DNA of 61,456 nt. Origin: Clostridiaceae bacterium. Lineage in GTDB: Bacteria > Bacillota > Clostridia > Oscillospirales > Acutalibacteraceae. Below the pieces are notes generated by a model that searched no databases, was not told the origin of the DNA, and worked only from the letters and a program-made list of their open reading frames with translations. The position numbers and the translations under genes are program-made. The stretch's first letter is position 1, and each line of letters opens with the position of its first letter. This document shows, one piece after another, positions 7,622 through 16,786 of the stretch. The stretch lies in contig JAEDFL010000008.1 in assembly GCA_016292785.1 (NCBI GenBank), positions 1 to 61,456 on the forward strand. The letters run 5' to 3'.

Positions 7622-9523
7622 TTATGCTTTCTTTTTAAGCACAGGCATCCAGAGCCCTGCCTGAACGGTGCGGTGATGGAACGAACATTCCTTTGGCTCT
7701 TTTGTTTCGTACCAGTCCGTGAAGCAGTAGCGATCCTGAGTGTCACGCAGATATCCGACTATGCTTTCCGAAAACAGCCTTGTGTTCTCTCCGCTCTCGT
7801 CAAGAACAGAAGCCCACAGCATCCAGTCGGTTTTCGTGAAATCCTTACGCATATCGAGAGGAACGCCGTATTCGTTCAGCTCCTCACGGTATTTTCTGCT
7901 CTCGGCGGCATAGATACCCTTGTCAAAGAGATTGAAGCCGAAAACAAGATCCCATGCCATATTGTATTTCAAGCTCCAGCTTTCTTCGTTGCCGACAGAG
8001 AATGAAAGATATCCGTTGACCTCAGCTTTTTCAACAAGCTCCTTTGCAAAGGCTTTTGCGGTTTCCATTGCATCGGTATCCTTGCCGAGCGCTTTTGAAA
8101 TCCTGTCAAAACAGGCAATTCCCATAATCGACTTAATTGCAAGGTTGACGTTCTTTTCGCTGTGTCCCGCAAAGTCGTCCGTGCAAAGCTGGTTGTCAAG
8201 GACAACCCCCTGCTTTATCAGATAATCCGCCCATTTTTCAAGCAGATCGTAGTTCGCTTTCATCTGCGAATCGTCGCCGCTGAAGTGGTAATACGCATAG
8301 GACATAACAAGCATATTACCGCATTCCTCAACGGGCATATGATATTTCGGATCGAAGTAATCACGTCTTTCGGTAAATATGATTCGCCTGTATTTGTTCA
8401 TCGTTTTCCTGAGTGCATAGACCTGACCGTCGGCAAGCGGATACTGTCCTATATCGTGCGGCGCAAAGTCAAAATTCCACGCCTTACTTCTTGAAAATTC
8501 AAATATACCCGTCATCATCGCCTTGACAAGCTCAGGATTGTAGATCAGAAACATAGGCACGGCAGGATAAGAAACGTCAACTGTATTGATACAGCCGTTT
8601 GAATAACACTCCTTTGAAAGATAGAGAAGCTCGCCTTTTCCGTTTCTGACAAGCTTGTGACCTGCCAAAACCTGCCTTGCGGCGGCGGTGAGAATAGCCT
8701 GATAGCTTTCGCCGAAGTCCTCGGCATCTTTGAGTATCACGTCGTTCTGAGCAAGCAGTTTTTTATAAAGCGTTTCCCTGTTGTCACGGCAGAAAATAAT
8801 CGCATCCTTAATATCCGCAAAGCTTTCCGTCCACAAGCCCTTGAGCTTTTCGCCCATATATTCGATCGAGTAAACATCGTCGAAAGCGGCGATATAATTA
8901 AACTCAAGCGAAGCGTCCGTTCTGCCCGAACAGACGGAGCTTATTCTGTGCTTTCTGTCCGTGCCGACCTCGGCTTTTCCGCCGCAGAGATAGTAATATC
9001 CCCAGTTTGCGCCGACATCGTCGCCCGATTCGGAAAGAGGAGTTTGATTTTTCAATCCCATTGACACAAGCTCGGAATTTTTATAGCTTTCAACCGAGGT
9101 TTCGATTTCCTTAGCCGTTTTATTGTAGCAGAACTCGCTTCCGAGCGACAGCTTGACGGAAACCTCGTGACTTTTTCCGTCAGCCGAGCTGACAGAGCAG
9201 TCAATAAAAGAGCACGGCAAAGAAAGGCAGTCAAGCTCCTTTATCAAGAGCGGAGTATAAAATCTGACATCGAGCCGGACTTGCTCATTTTTGAAAGTGT
9301 AATATGTAATATAAGGCGTGACCTTACGGTCGGTCTGCTCAATCGCAGGCTGAACGCCCTTGCCGATAAAGCGGTAGGTTTTGCCGTCAACGCTTACTGT
9401 TGCGCTGATTCGCTTTTTTTGACCGCACCAAAGCATCGTGTCATCCTCGTAAAGCTTCTCGCTTCGTGACCAGATGGAAAAGAACGGATCGACAGTTATA
9501 AGGGGATATGCCGGAAGTCTCAT
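7622..9523 (-). CDS. DUF4965/glutaminase-A-like family protein
   Basis: A 633-residue protein of the family annotated as DUF4965/DUF5127/DUF1793 or glutaminase A (GtaA)-like. The start LPAYPLITVDPFFSIWS and the following VDGKTYRFIGKG are typical of its N-terminal domain. The (alpha/alpha) domain signatures include DVSYPAVPMFLIYNPEL, HMPVEECGNMLVMSYAYYHF and a C-terminal DWYETKE. It has no signal peptide. Fungal GtaA releases ammonia from glutamine, but bacterial members often sit with glycan-degrading genes and their activity is uncertain. The AAGGAG site before 9523 fits, and a consensus promoter lies just upstream. Confidence 0.82.
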   Translation of the reverse strand: MRLPAYPLITVDPFFSIWSRSEKLYEDDTMLWCGQKKRISATVSVDGKTYRFIGKGVQPAIEQTDRKVTPYITYYTFKNEQVRLDVRFYTPLLIKELDCLSLPCSFIDCSVSSADGKSHEVSVKLSLGSEFCYNKTAKEIETSVESYKNSELVSMGLKNQTPLSESGDDVGANWGYYYLCGGKAEVGTDRKHRISSVCSGRTDASLEFNYIAAFDDVYSIEYMGEKLKGLWTESFADIKDAIIFCRDNRETLYKKLLAQNDVILKDAEDFGESYQAILTAAARQVLAGHKLVRNGKGELLYLSKECYSNGCINTVDVSYPAVPMFLIYNPELVKAMMTGIFEFSRSKAWNFDFAPHDIGQYPLADGQVYALRKTMNKYRRIIFTERRDYFDPKYHMPVEECGNMLVMSYAYYHFSGDDSQMKANYDLLEKWADYLIKQGVVLDNQLCTDDFAGHSEKNVNLAIKSIMGIACFDRISKALGKDTDAMETAKAFAKELVEKAEVNGYLSFSVGNEESWSLKYNMAWDLVFGFNLFDKGIYAAESRKYREELNEYGVPLDMRKDFTKTDWMLWASVLDESGENTRLFSESIVGYLRDTQDRYCFTDWYETKEPKECSFHHRTVQAGLWMPVLKKKA

Positions 9524-9556
9524 TTGATTTCTCCTTTTGTATAAACATTTAATGAT

Positions 9557-9585
9557 ATTCTAACCGCTTTTTGCACCGATGTCAA
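9557..9585 (-). promoter_or_regulatory. Promoter of the DUF4965 gene
   Basis: On the minus strand: TTGACA (9580-9585), 17 bases, TAGAAT (9557-9562). It begins only 8 bases beyond the terminator of the amino-acid operon. Confidence 0.75.
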
Positions 9586-9591
9586 TAAAGT

Positions 9592-9640
9592 CAAAAGCTA
9601 TAATTCACAATCATTCGTCCGATGTGAATTATAGCTTTAA
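9592..9640 (-). terminator. Terminator of the branched-chain amino-acid operon
   Basis: A perfect 16-bp stem (AAAGCTATAATTCACA with TGTGAATTATAGCTTT) around a 13-base loop, followed on the minus strand by TTTTGAC. It lies 15 bases after the DUF815 gene. Confidence 0.8.
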
Positions 9641-9654
9641 TAATTATTATAAAA

Positions 9655-10818
9655 TCACCTCGACAGCAAGCCGTCAATGAATTGTCTTGCAAGCCGTGCA
9701 GATCGGCTTCCGCGTTCAAGAGCGAAACGCTCCGCAAGCAGGTCAAGCTCGCTTTCGGGCATATCAATGCCGTTTTCCTGTGCAAGATGATGCACAATGT
9801 GAAGAAACGTTTTCTTATCCGGCTTTGAGAATGTGATATGAATACCGAAACGCTCCGACAGGGAGACAAGCTCCTGCACGGTATCGTTGCGGTGAATATC
9901 GTCGCCCTCACGTTCGGAGAACTTCTCCTTGATGATGTGACGGCGGTTGCTCGTTGCATAGATCACAACGTTGCCCGACTTAGCCGTGACAGAGCCTTCA
10001 AGCACGGCTTTGAGCGCATTGAAGCTGTCATCGTCCTTGATGAACGACAGATCGTCGATGAAAAGCACGAATTTAAGCGGATTTTCCGACAGCTCATCAA
10101 GGATCTTGGGTATTGCCCTGAGCTGATCCTTCCTGATTTCAATAATTCGCAAGCCCTCTTTCCACAAGGCGTTTGTTACAGCCTTGACTGTTGAGGATTT
10201 TCCTGTTCCCGCATCTCCCGTAAGGAGAATGTTAGCCGCAGGCTTACCGTCAAGCAGGGCCTTTGTGTTGTCAATTATGATCTGTCTTTCACGCTCATAA
10301 TCAATAAGGTCGCCAAGCTGAGTTGAGTCGGGATTGCGGACAGGAACAATGCCGTTCTGTTCATCCACATAGAACATTCTGTTCTTGGCATAAATGCCGT
10401 AGCCGTACTTTCCGATATTTTCGGCTCGGTGCAAATACATTTCGCAAAGATCAAGCTTTGAAACTGCAATTTCAGGTAAATATCCCTTATACTCCAGAGG
10501 CTCACGCAGTTTTTCACAGGTAAGCTCCGCAACCTCCTGCAAGGTTTCAAGCTCCTGAAGGAGAGCACGGCGCAGATGCTCTTGCGGCTGTTCTCCCCTG
10601 CCTAAGGTTCTGACATAGACATTTTCGCTGTCCTCACAAATACTGCGGACATATTCGCTGATATTGCCGCCGTTTGCGTTATAAAGAGCCGCCGCAAACT
10701 CGGCATAAGCCGAGGTTGCGGGAGACTCAAGATAATTCAATAATGCAGAGATAATGGGATCCTTGAGCAAGCTTCTAAAGATACAAAGAGCCTCAAGTCT
10801 GTTCTTTAACTCCTCCAT
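9655..10818 (-). CDS. DUF815-type AAA ATPase
   Basis: A 387-residue ATP-binding protein of the DUF815 family. The N-terminal helical half ends near the conserved YFVDEQNG-like region. An AAA domain then follows with Walker A GDAGTGKSST (about residue 200), Walker B FVLFIDDLSF and a sensor-like VVIYATSNRRHI; the C-terminus has GSRSARLARQFIDGL. The family is widespread in bacteria and its cellular role is not settled. The gene follows ilvD with one base between stop and start (TGATATG), so it is cotranscribed with the Ile/Leu/Val genes although no metabolic link is obvious. Its own ribosome site is weak, which suggests coupling. Confidence 0.85.
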   Translation of the reverse strand: MEELKNRLEALCIFRSLLKDPIISALLNYLESPATSAYAEFAAALYNANGGNISEYVRSICEDSENVYVRTLGRGEQPQEHLRRALLQELETLQEVAELTCEKLREPLEYKGYLPEIAVSKLDLCEMYLHRAENIGKYGYGIYAKNRMFYVDEQNGIVPVRNPDSTQLGDLIDYERERQIIIDNTKALLDGKPAANILLTGDAGTGKSSTVKAVTNALWKEGLRIIEIRKDQLRAIPKILDELSENPLKFVLFIDDLSFIKDDDSFNALKAVLEGSVTAKSGNVVIYATSNRRHIIKEKFSEREGDDIHRNDTVQELVSLSERFGIHITFSKPDKKTFLHIVHHLAQENGIDMPESELDLLAERFALERGSRSARLARQFIDGLLSR

Positions 10819-10819
10819 A

Positions 10820-12475
10820 TCAGTTCAGGATCGCCCCCGACGCACCGCCTGAAACAAGTGCCGCATAACGCTTGAGGTAGCCCGAAAGCTCCTTCTGCTT
10901 AGGAACGAAATTCTTCATTCTCTCGGCAAGGACAGCCTCGTCAACCTTCAGCTCGATGCGGTTTTCGGGGATATTGATGCTGATGATATCGCCCTCTTCA
11001 ACAACGCCGATCATTCCGCCGGAAGCGGCTTCGGGTGTGACGTGGCCAACGCACGCACCTCTTGTTGCGCCGCTGAATCGACCGTCCGTAATAAGCGCAA
11101 CGCTGTTGCCAAGTCCCATGCCCATAATGGCAGAGGTGGGATTGAGCATTTCACGCATTCCCGGACCGCCCTTGGGTCCCTCGTAGCGGATAACAACAAC
11201 GTCACCGGCAACGATCTTGCCTGCGTTGATAGCCGCCTGAGCGTCCTCCTCGCAGTCAAAAACTCTCGCAGGTCCCTCATGCACAAGCATTTCGGGAAGA
11301 ACAGCGGAACGCTTTACTACGCTTCCCTCAGGGGCAAGATTACCCTTGAGCACGGCAATTCCGCCCGTTTCGCTGTACGGATTGTCAATCGGTCGGATAA
11401 CCTCGGGATCAAGATTGACACAGCCCTCGATATTTTCGCCTATTGTTTTGCCCGTTACGGTCATACAGTCTGTATTAAGCAGACCTTTTTTATTAAGCTC
11501 GTTCATTACGGCGTAAACTCCGCCTGCCTCGTCAAGATCCTCCATATAGGTTCTGCCGGCAGGTGCAAGATGGCAGAGATTCGGCGTTTTTGCGCTCATC
11601 TCGTTCGCAATATCCAGATTCAGCTCAACACCGCATTCGTGAGCTATCGCAGGAAGATGAAGCATACTGTTGGTTGAACAGCCGAGGGCCATATCGACCG
11701 TCAGCGCATTCATCAGCGCCGCCTCGGTCATAATATCCCTCGGACGGATATCCTTGCGGACAAGCTCCATTACCGCCATGCCCGCGTGCTTTGCAAGCTC
11801 GATACGAGCCGAATAAACCGCAGGAATTGTGCCGTTGCCTTTAAGTCCCATTCCGAGAGCCTCGGTCAGGCAGTTCATCGAGTTTGCGGTGTACATACCC
11901 GAACATGAGCCGCAGGTAGGACAGGTCTTGCACTCATATTCCAAAAGCTTCTCGTCGGAGATCTTTCCTGCGGAATGTGAGCCGACAGCCTCAAACATAC
12001 TCGAAAGGCTGGTTTTCTTACCGTCGACCTTTCCTGCAAGCATGGGACCTCCGCTGACGAAAACGGTGGGAACATTCACCCTTGCCGCTGCCATGAGCAG
12101 ACCGGGAACGTTCTTGTCGCAGTTCGGCACCATAACAAGTCCGTCAAAGCCGTGCGCCAATGCCATTGCCTCGGTGGAATCGGCAATCAGATCACGGGTT
12201 ACAAGCGAATACTTCATTCCCGTGTGTCCCATCGCAATTCCGTCACAGACGGCGATCGCCGGAAAGACGATCGGTGTTCCGCCTGCCATTGCAACGCCGA
12301 GCTTGACCGCTTCAACAAGCTTGTCGATGTTCATATGTCCCGGAACGATCTCGTTGTATGAGCTGACAATTCCGATAAGCGGTCTTGACTGCTCCTCCTT
12401 GGTCAGTCCCAGAGCGTGAAACAGGCTTCGGTGAGGTGCATTCTTAACTCCGTCGACTATGTTTTCTTTAGGCAT
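10820..12475 (-). CDS. ilvD: Dihydroxy-acid dehydratase
   Basis: A 551-residue enzyme that dehydrates 2,3-dihydroxy acids to the keto acids of valine and isoleucine. Iron-sulfur ligands are visible in PNCDKNVPG and CKTCPTCGSCSGMYTANS. Other family blocks are GHMNIDKL, GGPMLAGKVDG and the late DGRFSGATRGACVGH. The start at 12475 is preferred over the ATG at 12481 because AGGAGG then sits 7 bases away rather than one. It lies 15 bases after ilvC. Confidence 0.97.
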   Translation of the reverse strand: MPKENIVDGVKNAPHRSLFHALGLTKEEQSRPLIGIVSSYNEIVPGHMNIDKLVEAVKLGVAMAGGTPIVFPAIAVCDGIAMGHTGMKYSLVTRDLIADSTEAMALAHGFDGLVMVPNCDKNVPGLLMAAARVNVPTVFVSGGPMLAGKVDGKKTSLSSMFEAVGSHSAGKISDEKLLEYECKTCPTCGSCSGMYTANSMNCLTEALGMGLKGNGTIPAVYSARIELAKHAGMAVMELVRKDIRPRDIMTEAALMNALTVDMALGCSTNSMLHLPAIAHECGVELNLDIANEMSAKTPNLCHLAPAGRTYMEDLDEAGGVYAVMNELNKKGLLNTDCMTVTGKTIGENIEGCVNLDPEVIRPIDNPYSETGGIAVLKGNLAPEGSVVKRSAVLPEMLVHEGPARVFDCEEDAQAAINAGKIVAGDVVVIRYEGPKGGPGMREMLNPTSAIMGMGLGNSVALITDGRFSGATRGACVGHVTPEAASGGMIGVVEEGDIISINIPENRIELKVDEAVLAERMKNFVPKQKELSGYLKRYAALVSGGASGAILN

Positions 12476-12490
12476 ATACATACCTCCTGA

Positions 12491-13507
12491 TCAGTTATTG
12501 ATAAGCTTATCCTCGTCGCTCCAGCTGTAAAGCTTGCGGATCTCTGCTCCGACTGCCTCGGAAGGATGCTCGCTTGCAAGCTTTCTCATAGCGTTGAAAT
12601 GAACCTGAGCGCCGGCAGAGGACATATCAAGCAGGAAGTCCTTTGCGAAAGTACCGTCCTGGATGTCCTTGAGGATCTTCTTCATTGCCTTCTTTGTATC
12701 GTCGGTGATGATCTTCGGACCTGTGATATAGTCGCCGTACTCAGCCGTATTTGAGATTGAATAACGCATTCCCGCAAAACCGCTCTGATAGATAAGGTCA
12801 ACGATGAGCTTCATCTCATGGATACACTCAAAGTAAGCGTTTCTCGGATCGTAGCCTGCCTCAACAAGAGTTTCAAAGCCTGCCTGCATAAGAGCGCATA
12901 CGCCGCCGCAGAGAACTGCCTGCTCGCCGAAGAGGTCAGTTTCAGTCTCGGTGCGGAATGTGGTCTCAAGAACACCTGCACGAGCGCCGCCGATACCGAG
13001 AGCATATGCAAGACCGATATCCCATGCGTCGCCTGTTGCGTCCTGCTCAACAGCGATAAGGCACGGAACACCCTTGCCTGCCTGATACTCGGAGCGAACG
13101 GTGTGACCGGGTCCCTTGGGAGCTATCATGATAACGTTTACATTCTTGGGAGGCTTGATGCAGCCAAAATGAATGTTAAAGCCGTGAGCGAAAGCAAGAG
13201 TCTTGCCCTCGGTAAGATTAGGCTCAATGCTCTCCTTGTAAAGAGCGGCCTGCTTCTCGTCATTGATAAGTATCATAATGATGTCTGCAGCCTTAGCTGC
13301 GTCTGCGCTTGTCATTACCGTGAAGCCCTGAGCCTCAGCCTTTGCCCAGCTTCTTGAACCTTCATAAAGACCGATGATAACATTTACTCCGCTGTCCTTG
13401 AGGTTGAGAGCGTGAGCGTGTCCCTGTGATCCGTAACCGATGATCGCAACGGTCTTGCCGCTGAGCTTCTGAAGATCACAATCCTGCTGATAAAAAATTC
13501 TTGCCAT
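12491..13507 (-). CDS. ilvC: Ketol-acid reductoisomerase
   Basis: A 338-residue class I enzyme that isomerises and reduces acetolactate or acetohydroxybutyrate with NADPH. The dinucleotide-binding loop is GYGSQGHAHALNL. The C-terminal knotted domain has the metal ligands in TETDLFGEQAVLCGG and ECIHEMKLIVDL. Length matches the family exactly. AGAGG lies upstream of the ATG at 13507. The neighbour ilvN ends 18 bases before. Confidence 0.97.
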   Translation of the reverse strand: MARIFYQQDCDLQKLSGKTVAIIGYGSQGHAHALNLKDSGVNVIIGLYEGSRSWAKAEAQGFTVMTSADAAKAADIIMILINDEKQAALYKESIEPNLTEGKTLAFAHGFNIHFGCIKPPKNVNVIMIAPKGPGHTVRSEYQAGKGVPCLIAVEQDATGDAWDIGLAYALGIGGARAGVLETTFRTETETDLFGEQAVLCGGVCALMQAGFETLVEAGYDPRNAYFECIHEMKLIVDLIYQSGFAGMRYSISNTAEYGDYITGPKIITDDTKKAMKKILKDIQDGTFAKDFLLDMSSAGAQVHFNAMRKLASEHPSEAVGAEIRKLYSWSDEDKLINN

Positions 13508-13525
13508 GGTAATTACCTCTTTCTA

Positions 13526-14032
13526 TTATAAATTTATTGTTTGACGAATGGTGGTGCTTCCTTTTTCGAGGGAAACGCTGCCTGTTCGGCAGATTTCAAG
13601 AATTGTGTAGTCCCTCATCAGATTGATAAAATCATCAATCTTTCTTGAGGAGTCGGTAAGCTGAAGAATAATGGTATCCTTTGAATAATCAACCGTTATC
13701 GCTCCGAAAGCGTCAGCCGCACTCTGAATGTCGCCTCGGCTGTCGGGATCGTTCAGCATCTTTATAAGAAGGAGCTCACAGCTTATCGAATTGTCATCGT
13801 TGAACTCCTTGATTGAGCAAACATCGGGCAGCTTGTAAAGCTGATTTATAAGCTGCTGCTTTTCGATTGCGTCGCCGCTGAACACAACGGTGATACGGGA
13901 AAGCTCGCTCGTCTCGGTCTCGCTGACGGTTAAGGCGCTGATGTTAAACTGACGGCGGCGGAACATACTCGTAACTCTGTTCAGCACTCCGAACTGATTT
14001 CGTACCAGCACCGCAACTGTATATCGGTTCAT
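13526..14032 (-). CDS. ilvN: Acetolactate synthase small (regulatory) subunit
   Basis: A 168-residue subunit with an N-terminal ACT domain (YTVAVLVRNQFGVLNRVTSMF) and the C-terminal ALS-S domain. It gives the catalytic subunit valine feedback control. A GTG three codons upstream (14041) is possible, but the ATG at 14032 has AAAGGTAGG 8 bases away and gives the standard N-terminus. The start follows the ilvB stop by one base (TGACATG), so translation is coupled. Confidence 0.94.
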   Translation of the reverse strand: MNRYTVAVLVRNQFGVLNRVTSMFRRRQFNISALTVSETETSELSRITVVFSGDAIEKQQLINQLYKLPDVCSIKEFNDDNSISCELLLIKMLNDPDSRGDIQSAADAFGAITVDYSKDTIILQLTDSSRKIDDFINLMRDYTILEICRTGSVSLEKGSTTIRQTINL

Positions 14033-14033
14033 G

Positions 14034-15701
14034 TCAGTCACCTACCTTTACGATTATATCGTCCATACTGCCTCCCGGCGGAAGCATAGGAAGAACAAAT
14101 TCATCCTTGTCGATCCTGCAATCAACGATGTAAGGACCTTCGCAGTTGAAGGCTCTTGTGAGGGCTTCGTCAAGCTCCTCGGCTGTTGTGACAGTTTCAC
14201 CGTCTGCGCCGAAGGACTTTGCAAATGCCGGGAAATCCGTCTTGCGGTCAAGGATAGTGTTTGAATAATGCTTATTGAAAAACAGCGTTTGCCACTGGCG
14301 AACCATTCCGAGCACACCGTTATTCAAAAGCAGGATAACAATGGGAATGTTGTAGGTCACGGCCGTTGCAAGCTCGTTAAGACACATACCGAAGCTGCCG
14401 TCACCCGTAACAAGCACACTGCGCTCCTTTGTGCCGAAAGCCGCACCGATAGCCGCTCCGAAGCCGAAGCCCATCGTGCCGAGTCCGCCGCTGGAAACAA
14501 ATCTTCTGGAGTTTTTGAAAACCAGATTCTGAGCCGCCCACATCTGATGCTGTCCGACGTCGGTTGCAACCGCCGTGTTTGCGCCCAAATGCTTGTTGAG
14601 CGTCATTATCGCCTTACGGGGGGTGAGGCTCTCCCTGTTGTCGAGGTAGCCCTCCTCCTCGGTGCGGAAATCGCTGATCTTCTGCGCCCATTCGGGTTTG
14701 CTTCCCTTTTCAATCAGCGGAAGAAGCTTCTGAAGCGTAAGCTTCACATCGCCCCTAAGTCCGCATACGGCGTTGACGGTCTTGCAAAGCTCCGAGCCGT
14801 CAACATCTATGTGTACGATTTTTGCACCTGTCGCAAACTTCGCCCTGTTGCCCGTTACACGGTCATTGAATCGAACGCCGAGAGCAACGATGAGATCGGC
14901 ATTGTGCATCGCCATCGACGAGGCATAATGTCCGTGCATTCCCTGCATACCGAGGAACCTCGGATGATCCGTCGGAACTCCCGAAAGTCCCATCAGCGAA
15001 CAGCCTACGGGAGAGTCGATAAGCTCTGCAAGCTCCAGCATTTCCTCCTGTGCGCCGGAAGTGATAACTCCGCCGCCGAAATAGATATAGGGGCGTCTTG
15101 ACTCGTTTATGATTTTCGCCGCTTCTTCAACCCTCTTTTCCTTTGCAGGATGCAGAGGCTCTGCCTCGGCAGGTGAAGTCGGTGTAAACTCGCATTTTGC
15201 AATCTGAACATCCTTCGGCACATCTATCAGTACGGGACCCGGTCTGCCCGACTTGGCAAGAGCGAATGCCTCACGAATCGTATCAGCCAGCTTGTCAACC
15301 GATCCGACAAAATAGTTGTGTTTGGTGATCGGCAGGGTTATACCGGTGATATCTATCTCCTGAAAGCTGTCCGAGCCGATCTGGGTTGTCGGAACATTGC
15401 CGCAGATGGCGATCATCGGCACTGAATCGAGATAAGCAGTCGCAATACCCGTTACAAGGTTTGTTGCTCCCGGTCCCGATGTGGAAATAACCACGCCGAC
15501 CTTTCCCGTTGTTCTGGCGTAACCGTCGGCGGCGTGCGCCGCTCCCTGTTCATGCGCCGTCAAAATGTGATTGATCTGTTCCTGATGCGTATAAAGGCTG
15601 TCATACACATTGAGGATTTGTCCTCCCGGATAACCGAATACCGTATCACAGCCCTGTTCGATCAGGGTTTCAACAATTATATCTGCTCCTGAAAGAAGCA
15701 T
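14034..15701 (-). CDS. ilvB: Acetolactate synthase large (catalytic) subunit
   Basis: A 555-residue thiamine-diphosphate enzyme making acetolactate and acetohydroxybutyrate. The catalytic Glu is in AHEQGAAHAADGYAR. The FAD-binding central domain includes MQGMHGHYASSMAMH. The ThDP/Mg motif runs from GDGSFGMCLNELATA to ILLLNN. The ATG at 15701 has AAAGGAG upstream, and it lies 5 bases after the leuB stop. Confidence 0.96.
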   Translation of the reverse strand: MLLSGADIIVETLIEQGCDTVFGYPGGQILNVYDSLYTHQEQINHILTAHEQGAAHAADGYARTTGKVGVVISTSGPGATNLVTGIATAYLDSVPMIAICGNVPTTQIGSDSFQEIDITGITLPITKHNYFVGSVDKLADTIREAFALAKSGRPGPVLIDVPKDVQIAKCEFTPTSPAEAEPLHPAKEKRVEEAAKIINESRRPYIYFGGGVITSGAQEEMLELAELIDSPVGCSLMGLSGVPTDHPRFLGMQGMHGHYASSMAMHNADLIVALGVRFNDRVTGNRAKFATGAKIVHIDVDGSELCKTVNAVCGLRGDVKLTLQKLLPLIEKGSKPEWAQKISDFRTEEEGYLDNRESLTPRKAIMTLNKHLGANTAVATDVGQHQMWAAQNLVFKNSRRFVSSGGLGTMGFGFGAAIGAAFGTKERSVLVTGDGSFGMCLNELATAVTYNIPIVILLLNNGVLGMVRQWQTLFFNKHYSNTILDRKTDFPAFAKSFGADGETVTTAEELDEALTRAFNCEGPYIVDCRIDKDEFVLPMLPPGGSMDDIIVKVGD

Positions 15702-15706
15702 TTTGT

Positions 15707-16786
15707 TCACTCCTTTCCGATGTTTGCGATTATAAGCTCGCCGCACTTTTTGCAGCCGACCTGAGTCATACCCTCGCTCATAATGTCCGCCGTGCGGTAG
15801 CCTGCGTCAAGGTAAGCCGATACCGCATTTTCAACAGCGTCCGCCTCTTCGGGCATATCAAAGCTGAAACGGAGCATCATCGCCGCCGAAAGGATAGTTC
15901 CGATCGGGTTGGCAATGTCCATGCCTGCAATGTCCGGGGCAGAGCCGTGGATCGGCTCATACAGTCCGCAGGTTCCTGCGCCGAGACTTGACGAGGGTAT
16001 CATTCCGATTGATCCCGTTATCATCGAAGCCTCGTCCGAAAGAATATCTCCAAACATATTTTCCGTTACCACAACATCGAACTGTGAGGGATCCTTGACT
16101 ATTTGCATGGCGCAGTTGTCAACCAGCATATCGCTCAGCTCAACGTCGGGATATTCCTCGGCAAGAGCGTGCATAACCTTTTTCCAAAGGCGGCTTGAGT
16201 CAAGCACATTGCTCTTTTCGACCGAGCAAAGTCTTTTTCCTCTTTTTCTTGCGGTTTCAAAGCCGATTCTGCCGATGCGCTCAATCTCGTCCTCGCTGTA
16301 TTTGAGCACGTCGATCGCCGTAGGCTTGCCGTCAACGGTTTCCGTCTTATGCTCGCCGAAATAAATTCCGCCGATCAGCTCTCTGACGATTATAAAGTCG
16401 ATACCCTTGTCCACAACGGACTTTTTAAGCGGTGAAGCGTCGGCAAGCTGAGGCCAGATCTTTGCAGGACGGTTGTTGGAATAAACTCCCATTCCGGCAC
16501 GCAGACGAAGAAGTCCTTTTTCGGGACGCTTGTCGCCCGGAACATCGTTCCATTTGTTTCCGCCGACCGCACCGAGGAGAACGCTGTCGGAGTTTACGCA
16601 CCTTTCAAGCATTTCCTGCGGAAGCGGATCGCCCCACTTGTCGATGGCACAGCCACCCATATCGACGTCGGTATAGTTAAATGTGTGTCCGAAAACCTCG
16701 GCAACCTTGTCGAGAACTCTGAGCGCCTGCTCAACGATTTCAGGTCCTATGCCGTCGCCTCGGATCACTGCGATGTTTTTTTCCAT
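15707..16786 (-). CDS. leuB: 3-isopropylmalate dehydrogenase
   Basis: A 359-residue NAD-dependent decarboxylating dehydrogenase of leucine synthesis. Blocks seen: IAVIRGDGIGPEIVEQ at the N-terminus, GLLRLRAGMGVYSNNRPAK for substrate binding, and LVDNCAMQIVKDPSQFDVVV plus NMFGDILSDEASM for metal and isomer binding. GSAPDIAGMDIANP is the adenine-binding loop. The ATG at 16786 overlaps the leuD stop by one base (TAATG). A longer reading to 16828 lies inside leuD and lacks the family N-terminus. Confidence 0.96.
   Translation of the reverse strand: MEKNIAVIRGDGIGPEIVEQALRVLDKVAEVFGHTFNYTDVDMGGCAIDKWGDPLPQEMLERCVNSDSVLLGAVGGNKWNDVPGDKRPEKGLLRLRAGMGVYSNNRPAKIWPQLADASPLKKSVVDKGIDFIIVRELIGGIYFGEHKTETVDGKPTAIDVLKYSEDEIERIGRIGFETARKRGKRLCSVEKSNVLDSSRLWKKVMHALAEEYPDVELSDMLVDNCAMQIVKDPSQFDVVVTENMFGDILSDEASMITGSIGMIPSSSLGAGTCGLYEPIHGSAPDIAGMDIANPIGTILSAAMMLRFSFDMPEEADAVENAVSAYLDAGYRTADIMSEGMTQVGCKKCGELIIANIGKE

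Noticed and set aside
5104..9523. A complete polysaccharide utilisation locus around the alpha-mannosidase
   Set aside because: No SusC/D-like or sugar ABC uptake genes, sensor or further glycosidases are present. There are only two convergent genes plus an exporter-type transporter.
14268..15101. Plus-strand open frame of 277 codons inside ilvB
   Set aside because: It is antisense to a clear acetolactate synthase gene, without ribosome site, promoter or recognisable protein motif. The same holds for other long antisense frames in leuA, ilvD, the DUF2357-like gene and the alpha-mannosidase gene.
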